Shown in pieces: positions 30,263-41,812 of a stretch of 64,000 bases of DNA (position 1 is the stretch's first letter; each line of letters starts with the position of its first letter). The position numbers and the translations under genes are program-made. The stretch lies in NCBI GenBank assembly GCA_021234155.1, contig JAJEKV010000205.1, positions 1 to 64,000 of the forward strand. The letters are read 5' to 3'. The DNA is from Isoetes taiwanensis. Taxonomy: Eukaryota; Streptophyta; Lycopodiopsida; Isoetales; Isoetaceae. The notes under the pieces are model-generated. The model saw only the letters and a list, made by a program, of their open reading frames with translations. It was not told the DNA's origin and ran no database searches.

Positions 30263-31572
30263 TGTGGCGGTCGGGGGAATATCGCCATAAATCACGTATA
30301 TTCTGGATCCGCCACCATACAAGTCTATCTTCATAGCCTTGTATACCATAGATTGTGGCACTAGGGGGCATGGCCAAGTTATTCACATAACTTAGCCAAC
30401 CATAGGCTAAGACCATTATCCACGTGGCCTTAACCTATTGGGCAACCGCCACACAGGACTCACCCGATTGGTGCCACGTGGCATCCTAGGTGGACCTAAC
30501 TTATATAGGCCTAAACCCTAACCCTAGGCCTTTTTCCAGCCCTAGCACCTAGAGACTCACCTACTCGTTCGAAACCTCGTTTCGAACATCGTTTGCTGTG
30601 GCATAGACTGGTGCAGCAGCCCCAGCAGGGTAGACTCGTTCTTGGAGCAGGAGCAGCATCACGGGAGTCGAAGACCATGGAGGCACACGGATCTGGAGGG
30701 AGAGCTTCAGGAGCAGGTATGTAGGATAGTAGTTGTGATAGCTCATCTGGAGTTAGCATTCCAGCTGTGCTAGTATCTTGTATCTAGAGTAGAGCCATCC
30801 TAGAACCCGTATTTAGCATCTTGAACCCTAATCAATGAACCCTAACCATTAGTTAGATTTGTATGATTAGGTTAAGATGTTCTTCTTATGATTATTCTCA
30901 TGATGTGATGATTATGTGATGGTGGTTGATCATGTTTGCTCCTCTTGTTTTGGGAAGGGGGGTAGAGACCTAGGGCCATACCACGGCACCTCTAGACCCT
31001 GGGAAGGGGAGATGCAACCCTTCCTGCCTCAACGGACCAGGGAGATGCAACCTGGAGTAGTCCCGATGGGTGATGCCATGGGATTGCGTATCCGGAAGGC
31101 TAGAGTCATGCCAGAGCCTGATTTAGCCCATCTGCAAAGTATGCACAGGAGGGGCGGATGGAGTGGTCAACCCTAGCCATTGTTCTATGCCAGCCCTCGC
31201 CATTACCATGACTCGGTCTGCTCTATCTTGAGGCCTAGCCGGTCAGTCACCCTCCTTATGAGTCTGAGCCGGGGTAGGAGCTCTCATGTTTCACGGTTTG
31301 GGCTTATCATCTTTGTATTGGTATATGTGTATGCACTACCCTTCGAGGTAGTATTTGTATATGTTTGATGCTAGTTCTGACGTGTTATCGCTTCCGCTGT
31401 TATAGGAGCCCATAGGGGAAGGGCGCGCAAGACACCTTCGTGTTCCCTCCCCGCACTAGGGATCACCTCAGAGTGCGGGGTAGACGAAGGGCCCGTGCGG
31501 TTGTTGAGCCGGACGGGGGATTTCCTGCCGAGTGTACGGCTGGGCGCCGTATGTTTAGCAGGGAGCGTCACA
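30263..31572 (+). repeat. 3' LTR of element D
   Basis: Starts TGTGGCGGTC and ends GCGTCACA, 1310 bp, followed by the AATAA target duplication (31573-31577). A deletion of about 335 bp relative to the 5' LTR lies at about 30978. TATA and telo-box retained. Confidence 0.9.
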
Positions 31573-31577
31573 AATAA

Positions 31578-31714
31578 TAGTATCTATGGCATATTGTAAT
31601 GATAGGATAGTGCAAGACCCTTACTGTAATGGTAGGGTCTTGCCCATCCTATGGTTACAGTACATAAGTGTAGAGGTCTACCACTATCCTACGGTTGGAG
31701 GTAGGATTTTTTTT
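31578..31714. other. Unique stretch between element D and E2
   Basis: Contains the inverted pair GCAAGACCCTTACTGTAATG and GGTAGGGTCTTGC (31609-31642), a small hairpin. Ends in a T8 run (31707-31714) that marks the A tract of the minus-strand retroposon. Confidence 0.4.
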
Positions 31715-33022
31715 ATTATTGATGATTCCATCTGTTTCTGGAACGTGCCTCACATGGAAACATATGAGAATGTCTCAATTACTATGATATCATACATGTG
31801 GCATAATATCTGGCCATTTTTAAAGGAAAATGGGTATTCTCAATACTAAGAAGATGGTGTATTTGTGCAATACAAATATGGCCAATGTAATGGAGGATAG
31901 ATTTGAGGCTTACCTCACGGTTGGCCTTGCATTTAAAACAGAATTTAGAACTCTTATCTTGGGCTATGGTCCATTTATGGAAAACAAAAAAAAGAAAAGG
32001 ATACGTTTTACATGATGTATTATTAGGGTTTGCGCGCAGGAAGGTATGCCGTCCGGAAATAATAGGGCAGAGTCTGCCATTTGATATGATCAATTTGTCT
32101 CAGTACTTGACATTTCGAAATGTCTTCTCCATATTTCGGATTTAGATCCTCCAAGAACCATTCTGGCTTTGTTGTCAGCAGCCAGCAGTTTGCCGTTTCA
32201 TCTTGAACCGAGCAGTCTTGTGATGCATATATATTGATCACGAAAGACAAGAGAAGCATTACATCAAATAGAATGGCATTTATTACAAGTGCAAGGAATG
32301 TGCTTTTTTCCAGGAGCAGAATAGCAAGTTTATGGCAGAAGCGCCAGTTTGTGTACAAGACTAAGTCTAAGCAAGACGAACTTCAGGTACGGATATTCTC
32401 CTCTCAATGTGGTTCTCTTGTCTGGGATTAGGTGTTTTGCATGGACGATGGAATCGAAATGATGGAATTAGGATGCCAAGTTCAACTGGCTGCACATCTT
32501 GGATTACAAGAAATTCTATAGTGGCAGCAACCAACTGAGGTTTATTTGTTTGTTTTTAAAAAAAAGTGGCGTTATGCTAGGCAATATCTCTTTTGTTTTA
32601 AGAAAGATAACTTAAGTTATTTTGTTATCTTATTTCATGCATAAGTTAATGCATGTAGTTTAACACTTGTATATCTAAATCTGGCTGGCATGCTACCATG
32701 GCTCATGTATGATGCCTTGTATTTAATTAAAAAAAAGCATCTTGCTCTTGAATTTTGTAGTGCTAAAATTGGTATGACCAGATATATTAACCCTGAATGG
32801 TTTAGCAAATGATCATGTAATTAGTAATGCTGAAATTTTTAGTTCTAAAGAGTGTAAGTACACAGTTGAACTAAGGCATGAACACGTATTGTTTAAAGAT
32901 CATGGAGAAGGTATGCCATCTTGGATTAGCTCAGTCCATGTATGGAATGATGAGGCTATTGAGAGATTGACCGATGTAGTCTGATCTGCTAGTAAGTTGT
33001 TGCTTAGACTAGTTGTTTCTGG
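31715..33022 (+). repeat. Segment E2 (duplicated segment, short version)
   Basis: Near-identical to parts of E1 (15106-18030) but lacks the methyltransferase region and the LINE-tail insertion. It lies directly 3' (minus strand) of the L1 A tail and has its own A tract at its far end. This is the layout of a 3' transduction. Confidence 0.85.
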
Positions 33023-33190
33023 TTTTTTTTTTTTGGTGATGAACGTGGACCTTTATTACTCAAAAGAATACAAAGAGTATATGGGGGACTCAAAACCCAG
33101 TGGAGAAGATATCCACTAGAGCAACACTACCCACCACATACATAACATAGGAAAGCAGAGAACACAGATCACCATGAGCACAACTGTTTG

Positions 33191-34170
33191 CTATGAGTAG
33201 GTGTGAATCTGAAGATATTGCTCCCAAATGACACTTTTGATGTCATCCTTTAAGGAAGAACACTTGTACGCCTTTACAATGCGACTACGGGCATCGCTAA
33301 GCACTTGCGTATCTGAAAAGAGTTGTCCCTTGAAGATGAGGAGATTGCATCTCTTCCAGATGGACCAGATGATCCAAGCACATGCTAATGGAAAGCCCTC
33401 TTTGCCAACTTGTCCCAAGAACTAGGATAGATTGACAATAGGACCTGCTGACTATTCAAGTCACAATGGAAAAGACTCAGAAGCCACTGCCAAGCAAGTC
33501 GAACATAGTGACACAAGAAAAAGCAGTGCTCAATTGTCTCATCCCTGCCGGCAAAGAGGGCAGATCACAGAGACTTCTGGACGAAATCGATGAACAATAG
33601 TGTTTACCCGCACGCATCTATGAGTGATCTGCCACCATAAAATGGATAGCTTAGGATGAAGCAATTTATCCCATACCCATCGCCAGACTGCTTTACGATG
33701 AGGCTCGGGGATAACTAAAGGCCACTTTGGCGATGGAGGCAACACCTCAGGATGAAGCAGGACCACATACATCGAGTGCACCAGGTGCTCCTCCTTAACA
33801 CTGCCATGAACTACCCAGAGCTGGGGACCCACGTCTTGTGGGTGTACTTTTTCCCAAATGCCCCGGTCCCAACGAAGGAGAAGGAACTTCAATTTGAACT
33901 CATTCCACGTCAACAATCTTGTCTCATTATACCATGCAAATACCGTGAGCACACCTGCTGCTCGCCACCGACGTTGCGTCAATGGATGGACAGAAGAGAC
34001 CAGGGGACAATCTGCCTGGCCGTCACCCAAAGGGATCCACCAACAACTGGCTGTAGGATCTGTGTGGGCCATTGGATGGAACTGAAAGAAAGTGCGCACA
34101 GTCTCCCAAGCAGCTAGCAACCCCTTGAGGAAAGGAGATGCATTAGGATATGGAGAAAGTGGATACACAG
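33191..34170 (-). pseudogene. L1 ORF2 C-terminal zinc-binding region
   Basis: WRWVWDKLLHPKLSILWWQI followed by HRCVRVN and VICPLCRQG: the zf-RVT pattern of plant L1 ORF2. Then ACAWIIWSIWKRCNLLIF in the last frame. Two frames, so broken. Confidence 0.7.
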
Positions 34171-34213
34171 ACCTGGAGAATTATCAGCATTATTGAGAAT
34201 CCGCCATATGAAC

Positions 34214-34906
34214 TTAGAAATCAGCACCTTGCTTTGGAGAAGAAGGTGAATCATCCCCAGCCCCCCACAAAGTTTCCCCACAAAGTTTAGGCATAATGCA
34301 CTTTGCCCAACTAACTTTAACATCAGCTCCTTCTTCAGTGCCACCCCATATGAAGTTCCTGACAATACGAACAATGAGCTGCATCTTTGTCTGCGGTGCC
34401 AGCAAGATGGATGCCATGTAGACATGTGTACCACTCAGAACTGACTTCGCCACAGTTACACGACCAGCTATGGATAACTTAGCCGTGGACCACCAGAACA
34501 AATGCCTTTCCAACCCCTTAATAATGACATCCCACGCGTCTCTACATGAGAGGTATATACTAACTGGAATGCCTAGAAGCTTAGTTGCCTTCCCATGAGG
34601 AAGAACCTTCCATGGAAATGCAACCACAGAAGACGGCACTGGAGAGTCTAGGGCCCACAGGACAATACACTTTTGCCACCCCACAAAGATACCAGAAGCC
34701 AAAGAGAAACTGTCCAACAAGGAAATGGCATTCTGCAAATTCTGCTCATCAGCTATTAAGAACAAGGAAGTGTCATCTGCATACTGATTACAGATCTCTT
34801 GTGAACCATTATTCATGGGAAGACCATGCAGGATGCCTTCCTGCACTGCAAGAGAGAATACCTGAGAAAGAATCTCCGCCACAATTGTAAAAAGCAGCGG
34901 TGCCAA
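34214..34906 (-). pseudogene. L1 reverse transcriptase, motif B to thumb
   Basis: QGCPLAPLLFTIVAE (motif B), ICNQYADDTSLFL (motif C, YADD intact), ASGIFVGWQKC, LGIPVS, STAKLSIAGRVTVAKSVL, FIWGG. Continues 34813-36177 in another frame. Confidence 0.8.
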
Positions 34907-36177
34907 AGGACAGCCCTGGCGAATGCCATCCAGTCAACACTGTCATATGCTTTTGCAAAATTCAGCTTCAAGTATACAATGGGGTAACCATGCATTCTAG
35001 CCCAATAGAGACCCTCATATGCTGCTGTCACATTATTCAAGATACATTGGCGAGGCAAGAAACCTGACTGTGTGGAAGAGATGGACTTGGTAAGCACGCC
35101 ACAAAGCTTCTGAGCAAAAGCTTTAGCAAAGATCTTATACACTGAGGACAACAAAGTAATGGGGCGCCAATCTGAAATGGAAGAGGGATCCTTACATTTT
35201 GGAATAAGGGAGATGCAACCGGAGTTGAGGATTTTGTCCAGGTGCCTCTGTCTTTTAAAATCCCTGAAAGCATCATACGCATCTGCACCAAGCCAATCCC
35301 AATACTCCTGGAAAAACTCCACTGGAATACCATCAAGACTCGGACACTTGCCCCTCTTGAGAGAAAATGTGGCCTCAGCTAAATCATTCTGGCTGATCTC
35401 AGCCTTTAAAGTGGCCCTTTGCTCATTGGTGACTATAGGATGAACCTTAGCAAGCAAGGCCACTTGAAAATCTGACTGAAAAGAAAGACGCCGAGCAGTG
35501 AAGAAAGCTGAAAAATGATTATGCAAAAAGCCTCTAAGCTCAGCTGGATCTGAAACAACACGCCCATCCTGAATTTGCAGAGACTGAAGAGATGCAGCTA
35601 GCTTTCTTGTTTTGGCAGCTCTGAAGAAAAAACCTGTGCACCGGTCAAAGTGCACCTGTTCAGATTCCATCTGCCGAATGCTACACAAAATTTGCTTCTC
35701 CACATGACCATCTGATGGGGCAACAGACCTGCATGCCTCAAGTTGTCGATAAAGAGCCAGCAGAAGGCTCCGGTTAGCAGAAGCCCGTTCACGACCCCAA
35801 CCTTTAGCAAAAGACTTCACAGCAGCGAGAGCATCAACAATACCTGCCATGCCCCTGTGTCGAGAGAAAGAAGTGAACCACGCCTGTCTACAGCCTGCCA
35901 AAAAATCATCATCCTTCAAGAAAAATGTATTCAGTTTGAAATATGTCTTAGAGGCAGCATGCACCACCGTATGAGAGCAAGAGAAATACTGTGGATTATG
36001 GTCAGAAATCGCAGTATTCAACAGGTTCTCATGATGAAAAGCAGGCAACAGGGTTGCTACCAAATCATTATAGTAGCCTCTATCATGTCTTGCATATGCT
36101 CTACCACCACCCAACCAGCCATTACACCAAGTAAAACTTGAGGGACCCTCAACTTCTATGAAGCCACAATCTTGCAT
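34813..36177 (-). pseudogene. L1 endonuclease C-terminus and reverse transcriptase (fingers and palm)
   Basis: 454-codon frame: FTWCNGWLGGGRAYARHDRG and ISDHNPQYFS (end of the endonuclease, catalytic SDH), RGKCPSLDGIPVEFFQEYW, DWRPITLLSSVYKIFAK, then motif A YLKLNFAKAYDSVDW. The first Asp of motif A (usually LDF) is Asn here, which would inactivate RT. The frame then shifts. Confidence 0.8.
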
Positions 36178-36179
36178 TA

Positions 36180-36700
36180 AGCGGTGTCATTGCTCCCGTT
36201 CAAAGCTCTGCACTATCTCTGCACCTCTGCCACATCTGTCTTGCTCAAGCTCAACCATGTTAAAATTACCCACCATGATCCATGCAACAGGGGAGCCTAA
36301 CCTCAGTAATTTGGAACGCAAAGAAGCCCACAATGCGCCTCTCTGACGTGGTCGATTATGCGCATACACATTAACCAATCCCCATTCTTGCCCTTTATCA
36401 AACCACTTGATTATGATCCACCGGCCAAATCTGTCAACCTGAGCCAATGACACTATAATAGTCCTCCTCCATGCTGTAAGGACACCAGCCTTTGCCGAGT
36501 CTGCGGCCGCCACCAGAACATTGTACTGCCTATTGATTACTGCAGCAACTTTGTAGGCATCCTCTTTCTTGCATTTATGCTCTTGCAAATAAATGAAATC
36601 TGAGTCCCACCTAGTCAGGGCCATGGACAACCTGCTCCTTTTAGTAGGGGAGGAGGCAACCCCCGCACATTCCAGGAGATTAACTTCATTGATCAGGTGG
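36180..36700 (-). pseudogene. L1 APE-type endonuclease, N-terminal part
   Basis: KLISWNVRGLPPP (first metal-binding Asn), DSDFIYLQEHKC (catalytic Glu as QE), GLVNVYAHN, WIMVGNFNMV (normally GDFN; Asp to Asn here). A frameshift follows the start and another falls near 36180. The domain nicks target DNA to prime reverse transcription. Confidence 0.75.
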
Positions 36701-36745
36701 ATGTGGAGGATGTTCTAAGTCCATATCAACCTGTATATGAGACTC

Positions 36746-37609
36746 ATTCTTACTGGTTGAGAGATGTTTCTGATGGTAGAGAATTGTTAAATCCTATCAA
36801 CATTCTGCATTTAAAAAGGTATTGGCAACAACATGTTGCCCTGAGTTTGTTCAGTTAAAAGCACTTAAGAATTTGTAGGTAGGTTTAGTTAGAATATCAT
36901 ATAGAGAGGTAAAAAGTAGAATAAAAAGGAAAACACAAAAAAAGAAAAACAGAGAAAAAACAAAAAAGAACAATGTGGCACTTCTAGATGTTGAGTTTTG
37001 CTTTTCAAATTATAGACTTTGAACTAATCAATTTTTCAAGTTCATTCCAGTGTTGCAAGAGCAAAAGTCTGTGCAGATTCTGATCGAGTTGAGGACCAAA
37101 TCAAGTGCTAACTATGGATTCCATGCAGGAGCATCTGAATTTTACAGCCATACATCTCATCCTCCACTCATTACACTACACATCATCACCCAGAGTTGCT
37201 GCCATTTCCCCCACAACAGCAACTCATCTGAACTAACAGATTTTATTTCCACATGCAGGTGCATCCTAATATCTTCATTCCACACTCATCTGCTCAAGAG
37301 TTGATTTTACTTCATCTAAAACTCTACACACGTCCATGAAATTCACAAACTGCTGTCACATTTCCATCCAGCAATTCACTTGTGCTAAAGAATCCACTTG
37401 TCATGCAGGTTCACCTGAAAATCACCTCCATACTCACATTCATACCATACTGAACATCATTACCATCATTGTTTCTTTCAAATCCATTTGCAGGTTCATT
37501 AAGCTGCCAAGCACACCCTCACATTGGCAATTAGCTGGAGTCCTACCATGATTTTCAAGCAGCAAGTAAAGGGGCTGGCAAACCAGCCTATTCTTTTAGT
37601 TTGGCATAA
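36746..37609 (+). pseudogene. Element C integrase C-terminus and 3' internal region
   Basis: SYWLRDVSDGRELLNPINIL, then LKRYWQQHV, matches the end of element B integrase (LKRYWPQH at about 49740). It resumes the frame interrupted at 15083. Then non-coding: an A-rich stretch (36890-36980) and a region with repeated TGCAGG(T/A) steps near 37125, 37254, 37407 and 37490. No antisense ORF seen. Confidence 0.7.
37573..37588. repeat. Small hairpin before the 3' LTR of element C
   Basis: GGCTGG-caaa-CCAGCC, 21 bp before the LTR start. Element B has GAGGCTG-aggggac-CAGCCTC at the same place (20 bp before its LTR). The conserved position suggests a function near the polypurine tract. Confidence 0.6.
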
Positions 37610-40078
37610 TGTTGCCATGCTATGGCAGCATGGAAGAGCAAGACATATTTTGAAGACTAATCCTCACAATTTGATCTGAATTTTAAGGCACAAGAAGAAT
37701 TCTTTTTTTGCACACATTGAAGGCTTGAAGAGCAAGGTGAGGACAATTGATTCAGGTCACATAAATGAGGCAAAAGGAGAATCAAGCAAAAGAGAGAAGA
37801 CCCCTTGAAGATTTCTTGGTATGTGATCATTTGAGTTCTTGGCATTGTTGCACACTTTGATTCCCATTCCACATCTCCCTCGCCTTCTACCACCATGAAA
37901 TGCCCATGAAATCTTGAATCCCATGCCTACACCTCATTTCCAAGTCAAATCTGGCCTTGAAGATTTTTTCTAGTCAAAACTACACTTTCACATGCCATAT
38001 ACTTACCATACCATTTCTACATCATTCAAAGCTCTAAACTTCACTTAACTTGGTCATTCATGTGGTCAAAGGTCAACATTCCCTCCCTCAAAGTCAAAGA
38101 GGAGAGAGAATCATAAAATCCCTAAGGGAAACATTCAAAAATCAAATTTGCCTAGAAAATGCCAATGTTATGCATTTGTACCAAAGTTGACCATGAAAAA
38201 CACATTTGAGATGCCAAGTCATCACATATGTCACCCTTCTTACCATGTCATGTCATACACTTGTCACCATGATCATACTCCAATTTTTTTGCAAAAAGCC
38301 TTCAAATTGCATCCATAAGATGACACATCACCATGCCACATCATCATTAGCACCTCCACATCACCATCCACATGTCACACACATCATGTCCACTTCACTC
38401 GAGGTTTTGACTAGAAAAAATATTCTAAGCCAAGTTGATTGACACGTCACCATCCCTATCTTGCCATGTCATTATTCTCATATGCCACATCACCTCCTTT
38501 TGAGCTATTTTTAAGCCAAATTTGAAAATGCCCATTTGCAAAAAAAGATTCCAGAATCTTCTAGAGCATGAGAAAAGATTCCCATTGAAAAAAAGAAAAT
38601 TGAAAAATTCATTTGTTTTGGCCATTAAACTTGCTTCCTTGGGAAACGTGCCATAGTCTATGGGATAAATTTTTTTTCCTATCTACCCCAAGCCCTGATC
38701 TCCCCATGCCACGTGGAACATCCGGGCGTGTGGGGCGGTGGAGGTACCGAATCCCACGTAGATATTGCACGTAATAATTATAAATAAGGAATTCCTTATA
38801 TAACTTGGCCTGCCAGACCTAAATTTGCCTGTGGGAATTTCCAAGAACCCTAAACCTGTGAATGCCAAGATTCGGTCGATTCGGCCAAACTAACTGTGCA
38901 ATCATGCTCCAAACCTGCCGAATAACCTGGTTTAATGCCAAGAATCCATCTGGGAAACAAAAGGACAGACAATTAAATGGAATTGATCAAGAATGCAACA
39001 GAACGGGGGAATTACAAAAGGGGCTTTTGCGCAGAAGAAAAATTCGAGGGTTTTGAGGTGAAGAAGCGATTATTTACCTTGAAGATGGACCGGCTTGCTT
39101 GATTGAAGCTTGATTCTGACCTCCATACTTGATTTTCAGTTTGGATTATTGACGAATTCATCTGAATTGATTGATTGTCTACCTATTTGATCCTGTGCCC
39201 AAGACTCAGAGCTTGGGATTTATGTTATTTGCCTATGTGTACCTGATTCAATTGAAAATCCGACCTTTGTTGTTGAATTCTTAGTGTTCTACATCAATCT
39301 ATTGTCAGAAATCACTCTGTTAGCATTGTTTGCCTTTTGCATTTCATCCCGAGAGTTGTGACATCATTTGCTTGGCATTTAGGCATGCACAGCACAAGTG
39401 TTACTCAGTTTCTGCCTGAACCACCAGTACAAGAAACTGAATCCTTATTTCAATTTACTATAGCAGAGACCTACAGGTGGCCATATAGCAATGCATAAAA
39501 TTCCCAGAGTATTCAAGTCCTTATCTCATACCTGATTGTAGCACAAAAAACAACATTTGCACACATTCTTTCCAGAGAAAGATCTGCTCTCACATTTGTT
39601 CATGATTTATAGCAGTCTGTCCAAGAAAATTCTAAAAAATAAAAAAATTTGACTTCCATTTGCAAGGAGCATCAAGGCCTATTGAGTGCAGACATATTCA
39701 GAATAGGCAGAAGTGTCAGATCTCAAAAAACAAGTCCCAGCACTGAATTCAAAAATCGAGCTCTCTACCAGGGATATTGACAAAAAATTGACCTGGTCAG
39801 GAATGTCTTTTTGATCTATCCAGCCTTGTCAGATCCTTTCAGACTTATATAGTGAGATTGATGTAGGTTTTGAGCAGCTATGTGAGCAAGAATCACAAGC
39901 AAAACTCAATTGGTGTGCATTTGGCAATCCTTTTCCTGAGACAGATTTTTTATTCTTTAGGGAAAGTTGTGCCAGATAATTGTTGGAGCATTTTCATTGG
40001 AATTTTTGCACTCAAAGTGGTCGCCTTAAGCAAGCTGGAGGTCCTAAACCATTGAGGTTGAAGGTTTTGCCAGGAACA
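37610..40078 (+). repeat. 3' LTR of element C
   Basis: Start TGTTGCCATGCTATGGCAGC (B: TGTTGCCC...GGGCAAC), end CTGGAGGTCC...GCCAGGAACA (B: CTGGAGGTCC...GGCTAACA). The length, 2469 bp, equals the B LTR. Sequence between is only distantly similar to B. ATTATAAATAAGG near 38775-38787 is a possible TATA region. No second C LTR in the window, so the end is inferred from B. Confidence 0.65.
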
Positions 40079-41807
40079 CCTTCAACAGCCATGAATCTAC
40101 ATTGGGACACCATTTGTTCACTCTAATAGACAGTCTCAAAGATCCATGCAAAACATGCAAAATAAAGCAAACTTTTAAACACAGAAGAACATGGATATGA
40201 GGCAAGAGGTGCTGGCATTTTGCATCTGAGATTCTTACCTCGATTTGATATGTGCTGCATTTGGATAATGCACGTTGAATGGGCAAATGATCCGGGGCTA
40301 ACCAAATTGTGTGATGTAAAGCAAGGTACATAATGCATATGCATCACTCTCTTCACGAATCTAGTAGCCACGAAATACAGGGCTTCTCTGTATTAAATTC
40401 CACCAATCTAGTAGTCACGAAATACAGGGCTTATCTGTATTATTAGTGGCCATATGCGTTTCTGGAAAAAAGCATTATGTTGTTAACACAAAAAACCTCA
40501 CTGCATCCAGAGAACTGCAAAAATCTAAAGCCAATTGCCTACTCAAACAATAACTACAACAAGGCAAGTCCTCTGTACCGTTCATCATGTTCTGATCTGA
40601 TAGAAAGGAGAAAGGCTAGAAGCCTAAATACGCATTTCTTAGGGGCATATGGCACTTCAGCAAGGTATTTACAACGAAAATTGCCATACTCCACAGGTCA
40701 TTTATTAACATGCTCTAGTTTGAGGTGGTTTCTTCTTAACAAGCTTTAATCAGTTTGTCTAATAACATGCTCTAAATCTTATTTGAGCCCAGATACTCAC
40801 CTGCCTATGAGACGAACTGATGCAAGGAGAACATCTCCCTGATTGGGATTAAAATCCTGGAAAGAATGGAAGAATGTATTAGTGGCTACTAAAGACAATT
40901 AAGATCAATGTTCTTCATCTCTTTAGGTTCTAGGAGTGTCTTTCTAGCTTGAAATCCATAATAGTCATCTCGAGACTCTACATCATGAAGAAAACCGTCC
41001 ATCTGAAGTATTATAAACCAGCAAATTATCAGAATGAGTTGTCCTTTTCCACATAAGGAGTTGTCAGAATGAGTTGTCCTTTTCTAAATTCGTAGTAGAA
41101 AGCACATAGACAACAGGATTGTCAAGCCAACCCAGACAAAGATACTTCAACAAAAAATTGTCATATTTATTAAAACAGTGTCACTGTTTTGAATCCAAAA
41201 CCTATAGCATCTACATGCATTCATTGCTAAATAGCATGTAACCACATTAAAAACCATGTATTGTGGTATCAATAATCACCTAAGAATGTCATAGGTACAG
41301 GGCTTATCTGTATTATCAGTTGCCATATGCGTTTCCGACACAAAGAGAAGTGCATTTGGGTTCACAGATGAAGTAATGCGTGCCTTCACAACCACATTTC
41401 AAGAACCCTGGACTTTCTCGTGAACTGCTCCCATGAATACCGAGGATGTGAGCGGATCTTTTTGTAAATGAGATGCAGCGGCAGCATGGGATTGGTCCTG
41501 GTATTTGATTTAATTTGTAGAGGGTTTGTAGAGTTCTTGTACAGTTTTTTATGCCTTGATGCCCTTTCATAGTCCCCTTTCCGAACCTCATGGCTCTACT
41601 ATTCCGCCTTGATTCCATCAAAGTTTGATCAGGTGAGATTTGCTTTACTAAAGTAGGCCCAATTGTTTTAATAAGCATGTCGATCATAACACTGTAACTC
41701 ATAACACTGCGCATGTTTTGTGCATGCTAAGGGGACTCGTAAGTAATTATGCATGTGCTCCTTCATGCTAAAGACGGATTCTGCTGCATTCATAATTAGC
41801 GGCCTGG
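40079..41807. other. Region between elements C and B
   Basis: No complete gene. A direct repeat TAGTAGCCACGAAATACAGG / TAGTAGTCACGAAATACAGG lies at about 40363-40440, and a third partial copy with ACAGGGCTTATCTGTATTAT and CATATGCGTTTC at about 41298-41336. One well-bordered exon candidate is listed separately. Confidence 0.4.
40801..40856 (-). pseudogene. Candidate small exon, unknown gene
   Basis: The minus strand reads TTTCCAG|GATTTT...GGCAG|GTGAGT, encoding DFNPNQGDVLLASVRLIG(R). Both splice sites are good and the frame is open. No other exon was found nearby, and I do not recognise the family. Confidence 0.25.
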
Positions 41808-41812
41808 GCACC

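Larger units (their letters stand above)
18694..31572 (+). mobile_element. Element D: chromovirus carrying an H3-like gene
   Basis: Complete LTR retrotransposon of 12.9 kb. 5' LTR 18694-20336, tRNA-iMet primer site 20338, H3-like gene 20910-22054, unknown 510-codon ORF 22834-24363, gag about 24590-25985, an inverted protease-RT block 25985-27390, RNase H, integrase, chromodomain about 29090-29370, 3' LTR 30263-31572. Target duplication AATAA at 18689-18693 and 31573-31577. LTRs start TGTG and end CACA. Pol is Ty3/gypsy with a C-terminal chromodomain, hence chromovirus. The 4.7 kb leader with two extra genes is unusual. Confidence 0.9.
15084..36745 (-). mobile_element. Composite L1 insertion with carried 3' DNA, later invaded by element D
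   Basis: On the minus strand the order is L1 (36745-33035), A12 tail, segment E2 (33022-31715), A8 tract, a short unique stretch, element D, more unique sequence, segment E1 (18030-15106), and a final A-rich tract (15105-15084). A 19/20-bp target duplication lies outside both ends. The simplest reading is one L1 retroposition that transduced 3' flanking DNA, with D inserted later. Alternative: two separate retroposons plus duplication of E. Confidence 0.5.
33023..36745 (-). mobile_element. L1-type LINE, 5'-truncated, minus strand
   Basis: A12 tail at 33034-33023 with AATAAA about 20 bp upstream on the minus strand. ORF2 is present (endonuclease, RT, zinc-knuckle tail); ORF1 is missing. A short stretch of sequence precedes the endonuclease start (KLISWNVRGLPPP near 36690). 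The 5' end at 36745 touches the target duplication copy. 3.7 kb. Confidence 0.85.
9745..40078 (+). mobile_element. Tat-like Ty3/gypsy element C (5'-truncated, multiply interrupted)
   Basis: Pieces in order are aRNH (9745-10130), RT, gRNH and integrase (12478-15082), the integrase C-terminus (36746-36860) and a 3' LTR (37610-40078). It is split by an insert at 10131-12478 and by the 15084-36745 nested insertion. Domains are 50-70% similar by eye to elements A and B, so it is the same lineage but a different family. The LTR begins TGTTGCC and is about 2.47 kb, as in B. Gag, protease and the 5' LTR are missing. Confidence 0.8.

Noticed and set aside
32023-32358. 111-codon minus frame in E2 (and 16888-17151 in E1)
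   Set aside because: No recognisable domain. The opposite strand has an exon-like frame with a splice donor, so strand and coding status are unresolved and I did not call it.
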